64,000 nt of DNA from G963677085 sp963677085 (GCA_963677085.2 CAXXFH010000004.1:2356001-2420000); one strand, 5' to 3'. Positions 8,299 through 17,951 are shown, numbered from the stretch's first letter. A program made the numbers and translations. The notes: a model not told the origin generated them from the letters alone.

Positions 8299-8645
8299 TG
8301 CGGATACGTGTAAACGATATGGTGGAAGTGACCGCTGGTGGCGATCGAGGTGCCCGCGGTAAGGTACTCAAGGTAGACCGCGAGGCGGGCAAATTGACCG
8401 TCGAAGGGGTCAACCGGGTTTACAAGCATGTGCGGCGCAGTCAGCGCAACCCGCAAGGGGGCCGGCTGTCGATGGAGATGCCGATTTCGGTCTCCAACGT
8501 GCTGTTGATCTGTGAGAAGTGCGGCGCCGCCACGCGGCTTGGTGCCCGCTTGCTGGACGACGGCAGCAAGGAGCGATTTTGCAGGAAATGCGGTGCCAGT
8601 AATGGCCCCATCGCGCCGCCGAAGGCCAAGCGGGCGAAGAGCTAA
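8298..8645 (+). CDS. rplX: 50S ribosomal protein L24
   Basis: 115 residues from the ATG overlapping the rplN stop codon. The KOW motif is at the N-terminus (NDMVEVTAGGDRGARGKVLK), then NRVYKHVRRSQRNPQGG. The C-terminal half has a Cys4 pattern, CEKCG and FCRKCG, forming the zinc-ribbon-like part found in many bacterial L24 proteins. L24 is an assembly initiator for the 50S subunit. Confidence 0.95.
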   Translation: MRIRVNDMVEVTAGGDRGARGKVLKVDREAGKLTVEGVNRVYKHVRRSQRNPQGGRLSMEMPISVSNVLLICEKCGAATRLGARLLDDGSKERFCRKCGASNGPIAPPKAKRAKS

Positions 8646-8849
8646 GGGAGACGTGAAGGAATAGCTTCCCGCAAATCCAAGTATTTCGGGAGGGGCGTGC
8701 CGAGCACACCCCGGGCAATGGACCACGTTGTTTCTTTGCAGTTACTAGAAGGCGTTTCAAAACTAGTATCAAGGTCGTTCGTTCGGCGGACATGCGAATC
8801 CGAAGCCGGGTTTTGAAACCGCCTTTAAATAGCGTAGCGGGACACCGAC
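8646..8849. repeat. Intergenic spacer with an inverted repeat upstream of rplE
   Basis: AGGCGTTTCAAAAC at 8749-8762 is inverted as GTTTTGAAACCGCC at 8810-8823, bracketing about 47 bases. It may be a small mobile repeat or a leader hairpin for rplE, and there is no U-run to call it a terminator. Confidence 0.4.
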
Positions 8850-9463
8850 ATGGCAGACAAGAAGGTTACCAAAAAGAGCAAGAAGGGTGAGGCGGAGGCA
8901 GCCGTGGCGGAACCCGCACCGACTCCCCGGCTCCAGGAACGCTATTTCAGCGAGATCCTGGCGCAACTCACGGAGGAGCTGGATCGCAAGAACCGGCTCT
9001 CCTTGCCGCGAGTTCAGAAAATTGTTTTGAATATGGGCGTCGGAAGCGGGTCGACCGAGAAGAAGCACCTCGAAGAGGCGCTCGATGCGATGACCTTGCT
9101 CACCGGCCAGAAACCCATCGTCACCATCGCCCGCAAGTCGATCGCCGGCTTTCGTCTCCGCGAGGGGATGTCGGTCGGCTGCAAAGTTACCTTGCGGGGT
9201 CGGCGGATGTACGAATTCCTCGACCGGCTGATTTCGGTGGCGTTGCCGCGGGTGCGTGACTTCCGCGGTTTGAACCCCAACGCCTTCGACGGCCACGGTA
9301 ATTACAGCATCGGGTTGACCGAGCAATTGGTTTTCCGGAGCTGAATCCAGACAAGTATTCGAGAACGCAGGGCATGAACGTCACGGTGGTCACCAGTACC
9401 GACAATGACGATGAAGCCCGGCTCCTGTTGCGTAAGATGGGAATGCCGATGCGGGCGGCCTGA
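8850..9463 (+). CDS. rplE: 50S ribosomal protein L5, coding frame broken by a one-base shift near 9335
   Basis: The frame beginning at 8850 ends at a TGA at 9342-9344, right after LTEQLVF. The missing L5 C-terminus continues in the -1 frame from 9335 to the TGA at 9461-9463: PELNPDKYSRTQGMNVTVV, then DDEARLLLRKMGMPMRAA. Joined, the protein is about 204 residues. The core (RVQKIVLNMGVGSGSTEKKH, then GCKVTLRGRRMYEFLDRLIS, then FRGLNPNAFDGHGNYSIGL) is clearly L5. The first 25 residues are a Lys/Glu/Ala-rich extension not found in E. coli L5. Because L5 is essential, either a base is missing from the sequence or ribosomes slip by -1 at TTTTCC. Confidence 0.85.
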
Positions 9464-9502
9464 GTCGGCCGACGCGCGGCTCCCGCCGGAGGACCATACG
9501 GC

Positions 9503-9688
9503 ATGGCAAGTAAATCGAAGATCGCCAAGGCGTTGCGAACGCCCAAGTTTAGCACTCGCTCAGAGCGGCGCTGCAAGTTGTGTGGGCGGCCGAGAGCGGT
9601 GTATCGTAAATTCGGCATTTGTCGGATCTGTTTTCGCAACCTTGCAGACGAAGGTCTGATTCCCGGCGTCAAGAAGGCGAGCTGGTAA
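9503..9688 (+). CDS. rpsN: 30S ribosomal protein S14, zinc-binding short type
   Basis: 61 residues, the size of the zinc-containing (type Z) S14. Cysteines 24, 27, 40 and 43 (CKLC and CRIC) form the zinc site. MASKSKIAKALRTPKF and FRNLADEGLIPGVKKASW complete the family pattern. The ribosome-binding site is GGAGGA at 9488-9493. The zinc-free long form is used by some bacteria under zinc starvation; only the zinc form is in this operon. Confidence 0.95.
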   Translation: MASKSKIAKALRTPKFSTRSERRCKLCGRPRAVYRKFGICRICFRNLADEGLIPGVKKASW

Positions 9689-9704
9689 AGGGACACCAAA
9701 CATC

Positions 9705-10100
9705 ATGATGACCGACCCCATCGCCGATATGTTGACTCGTATCCGCAATGCGGTGCGCGTCGAGCGGCCCCATGTAGATATGCCCATCTCCAAGGTCAAG
9801 CGCGGCTTGGCTGAGGTGCTTAAACGCGAGGGTTATATCTGGGATTGGGAAGAGCTGGAAGATAAGCCGGCTACGCTGCTCCGCGTGCATTTGAAGTACG
9901 GCCCCAACGGGGAACGCGTAATCCGGCGACTGCAACGTATCAGCAAGCCGGGATGCCGCGTGTACAGCGGGCACAGCAGCATGAAACCTGTGCTTGGCGG
10001 CCTGGGTATTTCCATTATTAGTACCAGCCGCGGGGTGATCAGCGACCGCGAGGCCCGACGTCGTAAACTCGGCGGCGAGGTCCTTTGCCAAGTCTGGTAA
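9705..10100 (+). CDS. rpsH: 30S ribosomal protein S8
   Basis: 131 residues, normal length. MTDPIADMLTRIRNAVR at the N-terminus and the C-terminal STSRGVISDREARRRKLGGE identify S8, a primary 16S-binding protein. Two adjacent ATG codons (9705 and 9708) are possible starts. In E. coli S8 represses the spc operon; no regulatory site is evident here. Confidence 0.95.
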   Translation: MMTDPIADMLTRIRNAVRVERPHVDMPISKVKRGLAEVLKREGYIWDWEELEDKPATLLRVHLKYGPNGERVIRRLQRISKPGCRVYSGHSSMKPVLGGLGISIISTSRGVISDREARRRKLGGEVLCQVW

Positions 10101-10147
10101 CGCCCTCTCCATAGCCATTCCCGTGACTACTATAAAGGCATAACGTC

Positions 10148-10693
10148 ATGTCCCGGATCGGAAAGAAACCGGTACAAATTCCCGAGAAGGTCAAGGTGCA
10201 GCTCGACGGCTCCACTCTGGCGGCCGAGGGTCCTCAGGGTAAACTTACCCTTGAGGTGCATCCCGAGGTCGTGGTGGTGCTCGACGAGGAAGCCAAGGCC
10301 CTGACCGTGGACCGAAAAAGCGATGAACGCCTCAGCCGCGCGATGCACGGCACGACGCGGGCGCTGATCGCCAATATGATGGTCGGCGTGACCGAAGGGT
10401 ACGAACGCCGTCTGGAAATCCACGGCGTCGGCTACCTGGGTGCGATACAAGGTTCGACGTTGCAACTGCGTGTCGGGCTGGCCAACGAACTGCAGGTTCC
10501 GGTTCCCGAGGGACTCACCGTTACGTGCCCGGATCAACAGCACATCGTCGTCCGCGGGATCGACAAGCAGCAAGTGAATCAGTTCGCCGCGGAAGTGCGG
10601 GCGTTGCGAAAGCCGGAGCCCTACAAGGGGAAGGGAATCCGCTACTTCGGCGAACAGATTCGCCGTAAGCAAGGCAAGGCAATGGTGAAGTAG
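10148..10693 (+). CDS. rplF: 50S ribosomal protein L6
   Basis: 181 residues, normal length. It starts MSRIGKKPVQIPEKVKVQL and has the conserved C-terminal KPEPYKGKGIRYFGEQIRRK. The two L6 domains are present with the motif YERRLEIHGVGYLGAIQG between them. L6 supports the sarcin-ricin loop region. It is followed by a 108-base spacer with a dispersed repeat. Confidence 0.96.
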   Translation: MSRIGKKPVQIPEKVKVQLDGSTLAAEGPQGKLTLEVHPEVVVVLDEEAKALTVDRKSDERLSRAMHGTTRALIANMMVGVTEGYERRLEIHGVGYLGAIQGSTLQLRVGLANELQVPVPEGLTVTCPDQQHIVVRGIDKQQVNQFAAEVRALRKPEPYKGKGIRYFGEQIRRKQGKAMVK

Positions 10694-10801
10694 TTGTCAG
10701 TCGTCAGTTTGTCAGTCGTCAGTTTGTCAAAGCTTGTTGAAGTCGGGGTTTGGTTTACTGAAAACTGATAACCGAAAACTGAAAACTCAGAAGATAGAAC
10801 A
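10694..10801. repeat. ACTGA/GTCAGTCGTCAGTTT intergenic repeat between rplF and rplR
   Basis: A tandem of GTCAGTCGTCAGTTT (twice, 10697-10728) faces the inverse wording ACTGAAAACTGATAACCGAA (10759-10778) and a further AAAACTGAAAACTC. The arms can pair into an imperfect hairpin. It belongs to the same family as the copies before rplB, rpsS and rpsE. Confidence 0.6.
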
Positions 10802-11170
10802 ATGAAACACGAAAAACGAATTGGCAAACAGCGCCGTCGCCGCGGTTTTCGCGTTCGTAACCGGATCAAGCGGGATTCCGTGCGGCCGCGGCTGAGCGTG
10901 TTCCGCAGCCATGCGAACATTTATGCCCAAATCATCGATGACGAAGCAGGGAAAACCCTCGTGGCCGCCAGTACGCTGGACAAGCAGGTTCGCGACGAGG
11001 TGAAATACGGCGGTAACCGAGAGGCGGCTGCGACGGTGGGAAAAACCCTCGCCGCACGGGCGCTGGAAGCCGGTATCAAGCAGGTCGCTTTCGATCGTCG
11101 CGAATACAAATATCACGGCCGCGTTGCGGCTCTAGCCGAGGCCGCCCGCGAGGCCGGCTTGGAACTCTAG
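10802..11170 (+). CDS. rplR: 50S ribosomal protein L18
   Basis: 122 residues, normal length. The basic N-terminus (MKHEKRIGKQRRRRGFRVRN) is followed by RPRLSVFRSHANIYAQIIDD and the C-terminal YHGRVAALAEAAREAGLEL. L18 binds 5S rRNA together with L5 and L25. It stands in the usual rplF-rplR-rpsE order. Confidence 0.95.
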   Translation: MKHEKRIGKQRRRRGFRVRNRIKRDSVRPRLSVFRSHANIYAQIIDDEAGKTLVAASTLDKQVRDEVKYGGNREAAATVGKTLAARALEAGIKQVAFDRREYKYHGRVAALAEAAREAGLEL

Positions 11171-11279
11171 GGCAAGGGCGCTGCCGTCACGTGTCGGTTG
11201 CCTGGGGTAGCTTGGGTCAACGGACGGACAACCGATAACGGACTACTGACAACAGATAACTCCGAGAAGAGATTTCGCC
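11171..11279. repeat. Short repeat-bearing spacer before rpsE
   Basis: CGGACAACCGATAACGGACT and CTGACAACAGATAACTCCGA (11225-11264) are tandem variants of the ACTGACAAC repeat wording seen before rplB and rplR. Confidence 0.45.
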
Positions 11280-11765
11280 ATGGCAACCGAAACATCACAC
11301 GGGGAACTGGTCGACAAGGTCGTCAAGATCCGGCGCTGTGCCGCCGTGGTCAAGGGCGGACGCCGCTTCAGTTTCGCGGCAATGGTGGTCGTCGGCGACG
11401 GCAAGGGGAAAGTCGGCTGGGGCTACGGCAAGGCCAACGAAGTACCGCCCGCCGTCGAAAAGGCCGTTAAAGACGGCACCCGAAGTATGATCCCCGTCTC
11501 CATGGAAGGCACCAGTATCCCGCACCTCGTTAAAGGCCGGTTCGGGGCGGCCAAGGTCGTGTTGGTTCCCGCTCAACCGGGTACTGGCGTTATCGCCGGC
11601 GCTGCGGTGCGAGCTGTTTGTGAAGCCGCCGGGATCAAGGACATCCTTACCAAGAGCTACGGGACCAACAACCCCATCAACCTGGTCAAGGCCACAGTGG
11701 CTGCCCTGGAGAGTGTCCGCTCGCAGGGTGAAGTCGAGCGGCTGCGGGGAGTTTCGCTGTCATGA
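11280..11765 (+). CDS. rpsE: 30S ribosomal protein S5
   Basis: 161 residues, normal. It has the S5 double-stranded-RNA-binding N-terminal domain (RFSFAAMVVVGDGKGKVGWG with YGKANEVPPAVEKA following) and the C-terminal segment GIKDILTKSYGTNNPINLVK. It lies at the mRNA entry channel and contributes to decoding fidelity. The stop codon overlaps the rplO ATG by four bases (ATGA). rpmD (L30), which commonly lies between rpsE and rplO, is absent. Confidence 0.96.
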   Translation: MATETSHGELVDKVVKIRRCAAVVKGGRRFSFAAMVVVGDGKGKVGWGYGKANEVPPAVEKAVKDGTRSMIPVSMEGTSIPHLVKGRFGAAKVVLVPAQPGTGVIAGAAVRAVCEAAGIKDILTKSYGTNNPINLVKATVAALESVRSQGEVERLRGVSLS

Positions 11766-12247
11766 ATCTTAATGACGTCCATCAAGATATTACGAAGTTT
11801 AAGAAGCGCAAACGCATCGGCCGGGGACCCGGTTCGGGCCACGGCAAGACCAGTGGCCGCGGCCACAAGGGTCAGCGCAGCCGTGCCGGCGCTTCGTTCC
11901 ATCCGACCTTCGAAGGCGGCCAAATGCCGCTCGTACGGCGGATTCCGAAACGCGGGTTCAACAATCGTTGGGCCGATGCGGTAGCTATCGTCAACCTCGG
12001 TGATCTCGATGCCCGTTTCAACGACGGCGACGAAGTCACCCCCGATACGCTGAAGGCTAACAATTTGGCCAAAGGCCGCTACGATGTGTTAAAGGTTCTC
12101 GGCGACGGGGAACTGACCAAAAAGCTGAAGGTCACGGCCCATCGTTTTAGCAAGTCGGCCATCGAGAAGATCGAGAAGGCCGGCGGCGAGACCGTCGTTC
12201 TGCCCGGTAAAAAGCCGGTACCTAAGAACAAGCAACGAACCAAGTAA
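11762..12247 (+). CDS. rplO: 50S ribosomal protein L15
   Basis: 161 residues (usual about 145). N-terminal MNLNDVHQDITKFKKRKRIG, then GRGPGSGHGKTSGRGHKGQR, the glycine-rich rRNA-binding extension, and FEGGQMPLVRRIPKRGFNN are typical. The C-terminus ends in a basic tail (GKKPVPKNKQRTK). It starts within the rpsE stop codon (ATGA), so translation is probably coupled. Confidence 0.95.
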   Translation: MNLNDVHQDITKFKKRKRIGRGPGSGHGKTSGRGHKGQRSRAGASFHPTFEGGQMPLVRRIPKRGFNNRWADAVAIVNLGDLDARFNDGDEVTPDTLKANNLAKGRYDVLKVLGDGELTKKLKVTAHRFSKSAIEKIEKAGGETVVLPGKKPVPKNKQRTK

Positions 12248-12279
12248 GGCAGCCAGTGGAATGTTGCAGCGTGTCACGG

Positions 12280-12303
12280 CCCGCGGCGTAAAACGCCCGC
12301 GGG
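12280..12303 (+). promoter_or_regulatory. GC-rich hairpin between rplO and secY
   Basis: CCCGCGG (12280-12286) pairs with CCGCGGG (12297-12303), extended inside by CGT/ACG around an A-rich loop. The following TTGTTGCGTT is not a proper U-run, so this is more likely an attenuating or mRNA-stability hairpin than a full terminator. Confidence 0.4.
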
Positions 12304-12355
12304 TTGTTGCGTTCCGTTGGTCGGCCGAACCTAGATAAACCGGGCGGATGAAGCC

Positions 12356-13723
<1,368 letters not shown>

Positions 13724-13860
13724 GGCTTCGTCAAGCCCGAAAAAATGGCGAGCTGGGTACCCCTGGCTGCTTGTCAGCCAGGGTCGACCGCGGGCATGCG
13801 AGCTGCTCGTGGCACTCGGCAAGCAAAACGATTTCCTACTACTTTGAAGGACTCCTAGTG
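13724..13860. repeat. Spacer with a CTGGCTG...CAGCCAG palindrome between secY and adk
   Basis: ACCCCTGGCTG at 13758-13768 is mirrored by CAGCCAGGGT at 13775-13784, a stem with a short loop. Similar CTGGCTG/CAGCCAG hairpins lie at 29520-29538 and 62079-62096. It may dampen read-through but lacks a U-run. Confidence 0.5.
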
Positions 13861-14418
13861 ATGCGGATTGTATTCATTGGACCTCCGGGTGCCGGCAAAG
13901 GTACGCAAGCCGAACGGTTGATCGACACCTACCAGATCGCTCACCTGTCGACCGGCGACATGCTTCGCGCGGCCCGTGATGCGAAGACGGAAGTCGGCGT
14001 GAAGGCCGATGAATACATGTCGGCCGGAAAGCTCGTGCCCGACGACATTATCGTCGCCATCATCGCCGAGCGGTTGCAGGAAGCCGACTGTGCCAAAGGT
14101 TACCTGCTCGACGGTTTCCCGCGCACCATTGCACAAGCCGAAGCGTTGGACAAGATGCTCGCCGAGGCGGGTACCCCGTTGGACGTGGTGCTGGAGTTGA
14201 AGGTCCCTGAGGAAGAGCTCTTCCAGCGGTTGGCCGGCCGTGGTCGCAAGGACGACACCCCGGAGGTGATTCGCCAACGGCTGGTGGCCTATCGCGAGCA
14301 GACCGAACCGCTGTTGGCTTACTACACGGAGCGGAATCTGCTGAAGAGCATCGATGGTCTGGGGACGATTGATGAGATTTTCGGTCGGGCGAAGGCTATC
14401 CTGGACGAGATTGCTTGA
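13861..14418 (+). CDS. adk: Adenylate kinase (short, LID-less type)
   Basis: 185 residues from the ATG at 13861 (MRIVFIGPPGAGKGTQAERL). The P-loop GPPGAGKGT is at residues 7-15, the AMP-binding segment is HLSTGDMLR, and the GYLLDGFPRT motif is present. The LID region is the short form (GRGRKDDTPEVIRQRL) without the zinc-type insertion, so the enzyme is about 30 residues shorter than E. coli Adk. It converts ATP + AMP to 2 ADP in the cytoplasm. The usual place between secY and map is kept. The upstream in-frame extension to 13771 lies in repeat-like spacer and is not counted. Confidence 0.95.
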   Translation: MRIVFIGPPGAGKGTQAERLIDTYQIAHLSTGDMLRAARDAKTEVGVKADEYMSAGKLVPDDIIVAIIAERLQEADCAKGYLLDGFPRTIAQAEALDKMLAEAGTPLDVVLELKVPEEELFQRLAGRGRKDDTPEVIRQRLVAYREQTEPLLAYYTERNLLKSIDGLGTIDEIFGRAKAILDEIA

Positions 14419-14519
14419 GAGACACGGCAGTGTGCGGCGTCTGTCACCGCTTTTGAGTGGCTGACTGCACGGTACACCGCTACGGTTGCTTGGGCCTAAG
14501 AGGCCAGGAGTTGGAGAGC

Positions 14520-15305
14520 GTGGAGATTTTGCGGTCACCTCGGGAAATCGCTGAGATGCGTAAGGCGGGGCTACTCGTCTGGGAAGCGCATCAGATCGCA
14601 CGAAAAATGGTGCGACCCGGCGTGACCACCGGCGAGATCGATGCCGCCATCGAACAGTATTTCCTTGGACAGAACGCCGTGCCGTTGTTCAAAGGGGTTC
14701 CCGGACCGGTCCCCTTTCCGGCGGTTACCTGTTGTTCGGTCAACGAGGAAGTGGTTCACGGGATTCCCGGGCCACGTGAGCTAGTCGAAGGCGACGTGTT
14801 GAGCCTGGATACCGGTTGCCGGCTGAACGGTTGGTGTGGCGACGCAGCCACGACCCTGCCAGTGGGACAGGTCGACCCGGAAATCCAGCGACTGCTCGAC
14901 GTGACGCGCGGCACGCTGGAGTTGGCCGTGGAAAAGATGGGCACTTGCTCGCGGTGGAGTCAAGTTGCCCGCGAAATGGAACAATTTGTCAAAGACCATC
15001 GGTTTTCCGTGGTAGAAGCATTTGTTGGCCATGGGATTGGCCGGGAGATGCACGAGGACCCGCAGGTGCCGAATTTCGTCAGCAGCCAGTTACGGCGTGG
15101 CGGCGATTTCGATTTGGTCCCGGGACTTGTGATCGCCGTTGAGCCGATGGTGAATATGGGTACAAAGCGTGTCCGAACCAAATCGGACCACTGGACACAA
15201 GTTACTGCCGACGGCAAGCCGAGTGCCCATTTCGAGCACACGATTGCCGTCACCGAGTCGGGTCCGGAGGTGTTGACCGCCGGTCCCAATGGAGAGAGCT
15301 GGTAA
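14520..15305 (+). CDS. map: Methionine aminopeptidase, type I
   Basis: About 261 residues if read from the GTG at 14520 (VEILRSPREIAEMRKAG), with AGGAG at 14506-14510 upstream. The in-frame extension before it is not family sequence. Metal ligands fit the pita-bread fold: D in LSLDTGCRLNGWCGD, H in VGHGIGREMHEDP, and E in IAVEPMVNMG and FEHTIAVTE. It removes initiator methionine from new proteins. infA, which normally follows map in this operon, is not found; rpmJ comes next after 225 bases. Confidence 0.93.
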   Translation: MEILRSPREIAEMRKAGLLVWEAHQIARKMVRPGVTTGEIDAAIEQYFLGQNAVPLFKGVPGPVPFPAVTCCSVNEEVVHGIPGPRELVEGDVLSLDTGCRLNGWCGDAATTLPVGQVDPEIQRLLDVTRGTLELAVEKMGTCSRWSQVAREMEQFVKDHRFSVVEAFVGHGIGREMHEDPQVPNFVSSQLRRGGDFDLVPGLVIAVEPMVNMGTKRVRTKSDHWTQVTADGKPSAHFEHTIAVTESGPEVLTAGPNGESW

Positions 15306-15462
15306 GAAGGGTCGTCGCAAGTCGGTTTTTTAGAGCCAGCAGGAAAACAGACAGCCTGGGTAATTTGGCAAGCTTTGCGGCTTGGGTCGCAGGTCCTGCC
15401 AGAAGTTGCCGGCAAGGATGCAAAAACCGGGCCAAGATCCACGATTTCCCGTCGCCGGGGAC

Positions 15463-15492
15463 TTGTGGAAATAGGGCCTTTGCGCGTATACT
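15463..15492 (+). promoter_or_regulatory. Internal sigma-70-type promoter before rpmJ
   Basis: TTGTGG (15463-15468), an 18-base spacer and TATACT (15487-15492), 38 bases before the rpmJ ATG. The -10 box matches the consensus at 5 of 6 positions. It would drive the alpha-operon part (rpmJ to rplQ) independently of the S10 promoter. Confidence 0.55.
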
Positions 15493-15530
15493 GGAGTGCT
15501 TCGTCTCTAAAGAAAGTGCCGTTTAGTGCT

Positions 15531-15644
15531 ATGAAGGTTCGATCCAGCGTCAAGCGAATCTGCGAAAACTGCAAGGTCGTCCGCCGTCGAGGCGTGGTCT
15601 TCGTGGTGTGCAGTAATCCGCGTCATAAACAGCGTCAGGGGTAG
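15531..15644 (+). CDS. rpmJ: 50S ribosomal protein L36, zinc-type
   Basis: 37 residues, exactly the family length, from the ATG at 15531 (MKVRSSVKRICENCKVVRRR). The zinc ligands are the C11/C14 pair, a later Cys (VVCSNPRH) and the His. The long open frame extending 5' is not coding. It completes the 50S near helix 42 and 97 of 23S rRNA. It follows the internal promoter at 15463-15492. Confidence 0.95.
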   Translation: MKVRSSVKRICENCKVVRRRGVVFVVCSNPRHKQRQG

Positions 15645-15806
15645 GCGGTATCGTGTGAGCCGGTGCCTCGCCTGCGTTACGTTTCCACTTGGGTAAAGGG
15701 GAAACGCCGTGGGGCGTTGGTCTGCCGGCCATTGGTAGATGCCGTCAGTGGCCACTGATCAACCACAGCGAATACATTCCGTTTTAGGATTGGGGAGTAG
15801 CGAGAA

Positions 15807-16190
15807 ATGCCGCGTTTGCTCGGTGTGGACATTCCGAACGATCGTCCGACGGCGGTCGCGCTGACCTATTTGTATGGCGTAGGGCCGAAGACCGCACGGG
15901 TTCTTTGCCATCAGGCGGGGATCGATCCGAAGGTTCGGGCGAAGGACCTTCGCGAGGACGAGATTGCCCGGCTTGCGGCGATCCTCGATAAGGATTTCGT
16001 GGTCGAAGGTCAGCTCCGCCGGCAGTTGAACCAAAACATCGTGCGTCTGCGCGACATCGGTTGTTACCGAGGCTTGCGACATCGTCGCGGCCTGCCCGTG
16101 CGTGGGCAGCGCACCCGCACCAATGCCCGTACCCGCAAGGGTCCGAAGAAAACCGTAGCCGGGAAGAAGGGCGTCAAGGACCTGCGTTAA
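15807..16190 (+). CDS. rpsM: 30S ribosomal protein S13
   Basis: 127 residues. The start MPRLLGVDIPNDRPTAVALT and the helix-two-turn-helix (YLYGVGPKTARVLCHQAGID) are typical. The C-terminus has the basic GLPVRGQRTRTNARTRKGP motif, which contacts P-site tRNA and the 50S A-site finger. A 162-base gap separates it from rpmJ and contains no clear signal. Confidence 0.95.
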   Translation: MPRLLGVDIPNDRPTAVALTYLYGVGPKTARVLCHQAGIDPKVRAKDLREDEIARLAAILDKDFVVEGQLRRQLNQNIVRLRDIGCYRGLRHRRGLPVRGQRTRTNARTRKGPKKTVAGKKGVKDLR

Positions 16191-16334
16191 ACGGATGGCC
16201 CTTCTCCGTCGAATCGGCCTTGTTTTAACGGCAGGTATTCGGATTCGCCGGGGAGTACGAGGCAATTCGCTTTGCGAGGGTTACTTCAGAACCAAATCAA
16301 GCCAATACGCTGTTTTTAGGGAGTAGAGGAACCG

Positions 16335-16727
16335 GTGGCCAAGCAATCAACATCAGGTAAACGTCGCAAGACGCGCCGTAATGTGGCTGTGGGGATCGCC
16401 CACATCAAGGCGACCTTCAACAACACCACCATTACCATCACCGACACCAAGGGTGACACACTGTGTTGGTCGAGTGCCGGTACGAGCGGATTCAAGGGAA
16501 GCCGCAAGAGCACTCCCTTTGCCGGCCAGATGGCAGCTCAGCAGTGTGCAGAGCGGGCGATCAAGTCGGGGATGAAGGAAGTGGATGTGAAGGTCAAGGG
16601 GCCGGGCAGCGGACGCGAAAGCGCAATCACGGCGCTGCAATCGGCTGGCTTGAAGATCAAGTCGATTGAAGACGTTACCCCCTTGCCGCACAACGGCTGT
16701 CGCCCGAAGAAGCGCCGCCGCGTGTAG
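16335..16727 (+). CDS. rpsK: 30S ribosomal protein S11
   Basis: 130 residues from a GTG start at 16335, with GAGGA at 16325-16329 as ribosome-binding site. The GIAHIKATFNNTTITITD segment and the C-terminal PLPHNGCRPKKRRRV are invariant. S11 lies on the 30S platform near the Shine-Dalgarno interaction site. Confidence 0.95.
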   Translation: MAKQSTSGKRRKTRRNVAVGIAHIKATFNNTTITITDTKGDTLCWSSAGTSGFKGSRKSTPFAGQMAAQQCAERAIKSGMKEVDVKVKGPGSGRESAITALQSAGLKIKSIEDVTPLPHNGCRPKKRRRV

Positions 16728-16800
16728 TGTGCTGCGGCCCGTCGCCTGATTTCCACTACGACATTAGAACACCATTATTTGTTTGGGAGTAGGAACGAGT

Positions 16801-17427
16801 ATGGCTCGTGAAACTGGACCTTCCTGCCGAATGTGTCGCCGCGAGGGCATGAAGCTGTTTCTCAAAGGCACCCGTTGCGATACGCCGAAGTGTGCCTTCG
16901 AGCGCCGGGAATCGCCTCCCGGTATGAATAACTTCCGCCGCGGTAAACTCACCGACTACGGTGTGCAACTGCGCGAAAAGCAAAAAGTGAAACGCTACTA
17001 CGGCGTGCTCGAACGTCAGTTCCGCAAATACTTCAAGATGGCGGAACATGCCAAGGGCAATACCGGAGAAGCGCTGATGAGCCTCCTCGAACGCCGGCTG
17101 GACAACGTCGTTTGCCGGCTTGGTTTCGGCGAGTCGCGGTCGCAAGCCCGGCAGCTCATTTGCCATGGCCACGTGGCCATCAATGGTCGCCGGATGGATA
17201 TCCCGAGTTATCTGACGCGTCCCGGGGACGTGATTACCGTGAAGAATCGCCCCAAAAGCCTCGAAGCGGTCCGAACTAACCTGGAGCAGGTAGATCGGGC
17301 GGTGCCCGACTTCCTCAATCTGGTCCTTGAACCGCAGCCGGAAGGGCATGTGGTGCGAGTTCCCGAACCGGAAGACGTATCGATCCCGGTGCAGACCCAG
17401 TTGATCGTGGAGCTTTGCTCGAAGTAA
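16801..17427 (+). CDS. rpsD: 30S ribosomal protein S4, zinc-binding type
   Basis: 208 residues from the ATG at 16801. Four cysteines at 9, 12, 26 and 31 (CRMC, then CDTPKC) form the N-terminal zinc knuckle of the C+ type. The S4 RNA-binding domain (RLDNVVCRLGFGESRSQARQ, then HGHVAINGRRMDIPSY) follows. S4 nucleates 30S assembly. In E. coli it represses the alpha operon; no target pseudoknot was recognised here. Confidence 0.95.
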   Translation: MARETGPSCRMCRREGMKLFLKGTRCDTPKCAFERRESPPGMNNFRRGKLTDYGVQLREKQKVKRYYGVLERQFRKYFKMAEHAKGNTGEALMSLLERRLDNVVCRLGFGESRSQARQLICHGHVAINGRRMDIPSYLTRPGDVITVKNRPKSLEAVRTNLEQVDRAVPDFLNLVLEPQPEGHVVRVPEPEDVSIPVQTQLIVELCSK

Positions 17428-17951
17428 CATCGCGGCCGGCCGCGCGGACCCGAGCCGAGGGGCCTCAGCCACGGGCTTGCCCCGGCTGCCCGAGGAGAGC
17501 GGAGCTTGGCTGTTGGGCCAAAGCAGGAGCCCGACGATTGGCGATAGCAGAAGCTACTTGGCGATAGCAGGAGATTGTCCCGACCGTTGCGGGAATCGCG
17601 ATTGCCATTTTCCCGCGAGGGCGTGGGAATGGCCGGAAAAAAAGGATCAGGTAGTCGATCGAAGGGGACCTTCAACGCGGGGCCAAAGCCGTGGGGAACC
17701 TGGGATATCCACCTTGGCTAGACTACATCGGAAGCAATAACAACACACAATGCCAGATCCCGCCGTGGGCCGTTTTGTGGCCCGGGAAGCATCGGCGTCA
17801 GACGCTTGTCGTCGGCCGTGGATGCCCAGGCGGCTTTCGGAAACGTGCGAGACGGCGATCAACGGGGCTTGGGACAGGGACTTGGGGCAATCGTCCCGTA
17901 GCCGGTCTCCTCGAACCGCCTTGCCCGTAAACAGACGACCGGAGACGACCT
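17428..17951. other. 524-bp spacer between rpsD and rpoA
   Basis: No plausible gene. It contains a 13-base direct repeat, TTGGCGATAGCAG (about 17535 and 17556, spacing 21), and GC-rich segments such as GCGGCCGGCCGCGC near 17431. A separate rpoA promoter may lie in it, but I cannot point to convincing boxes. The long leader is unusual because rpoA normally follows rpsD closely. Confidence 0.4.

Noticed and set aside
8296..8300. Programmed frameshift between rplN and rplX
   Set aside because: TGATG is an ordinary stop-start overlap; both proteins have normal ends.
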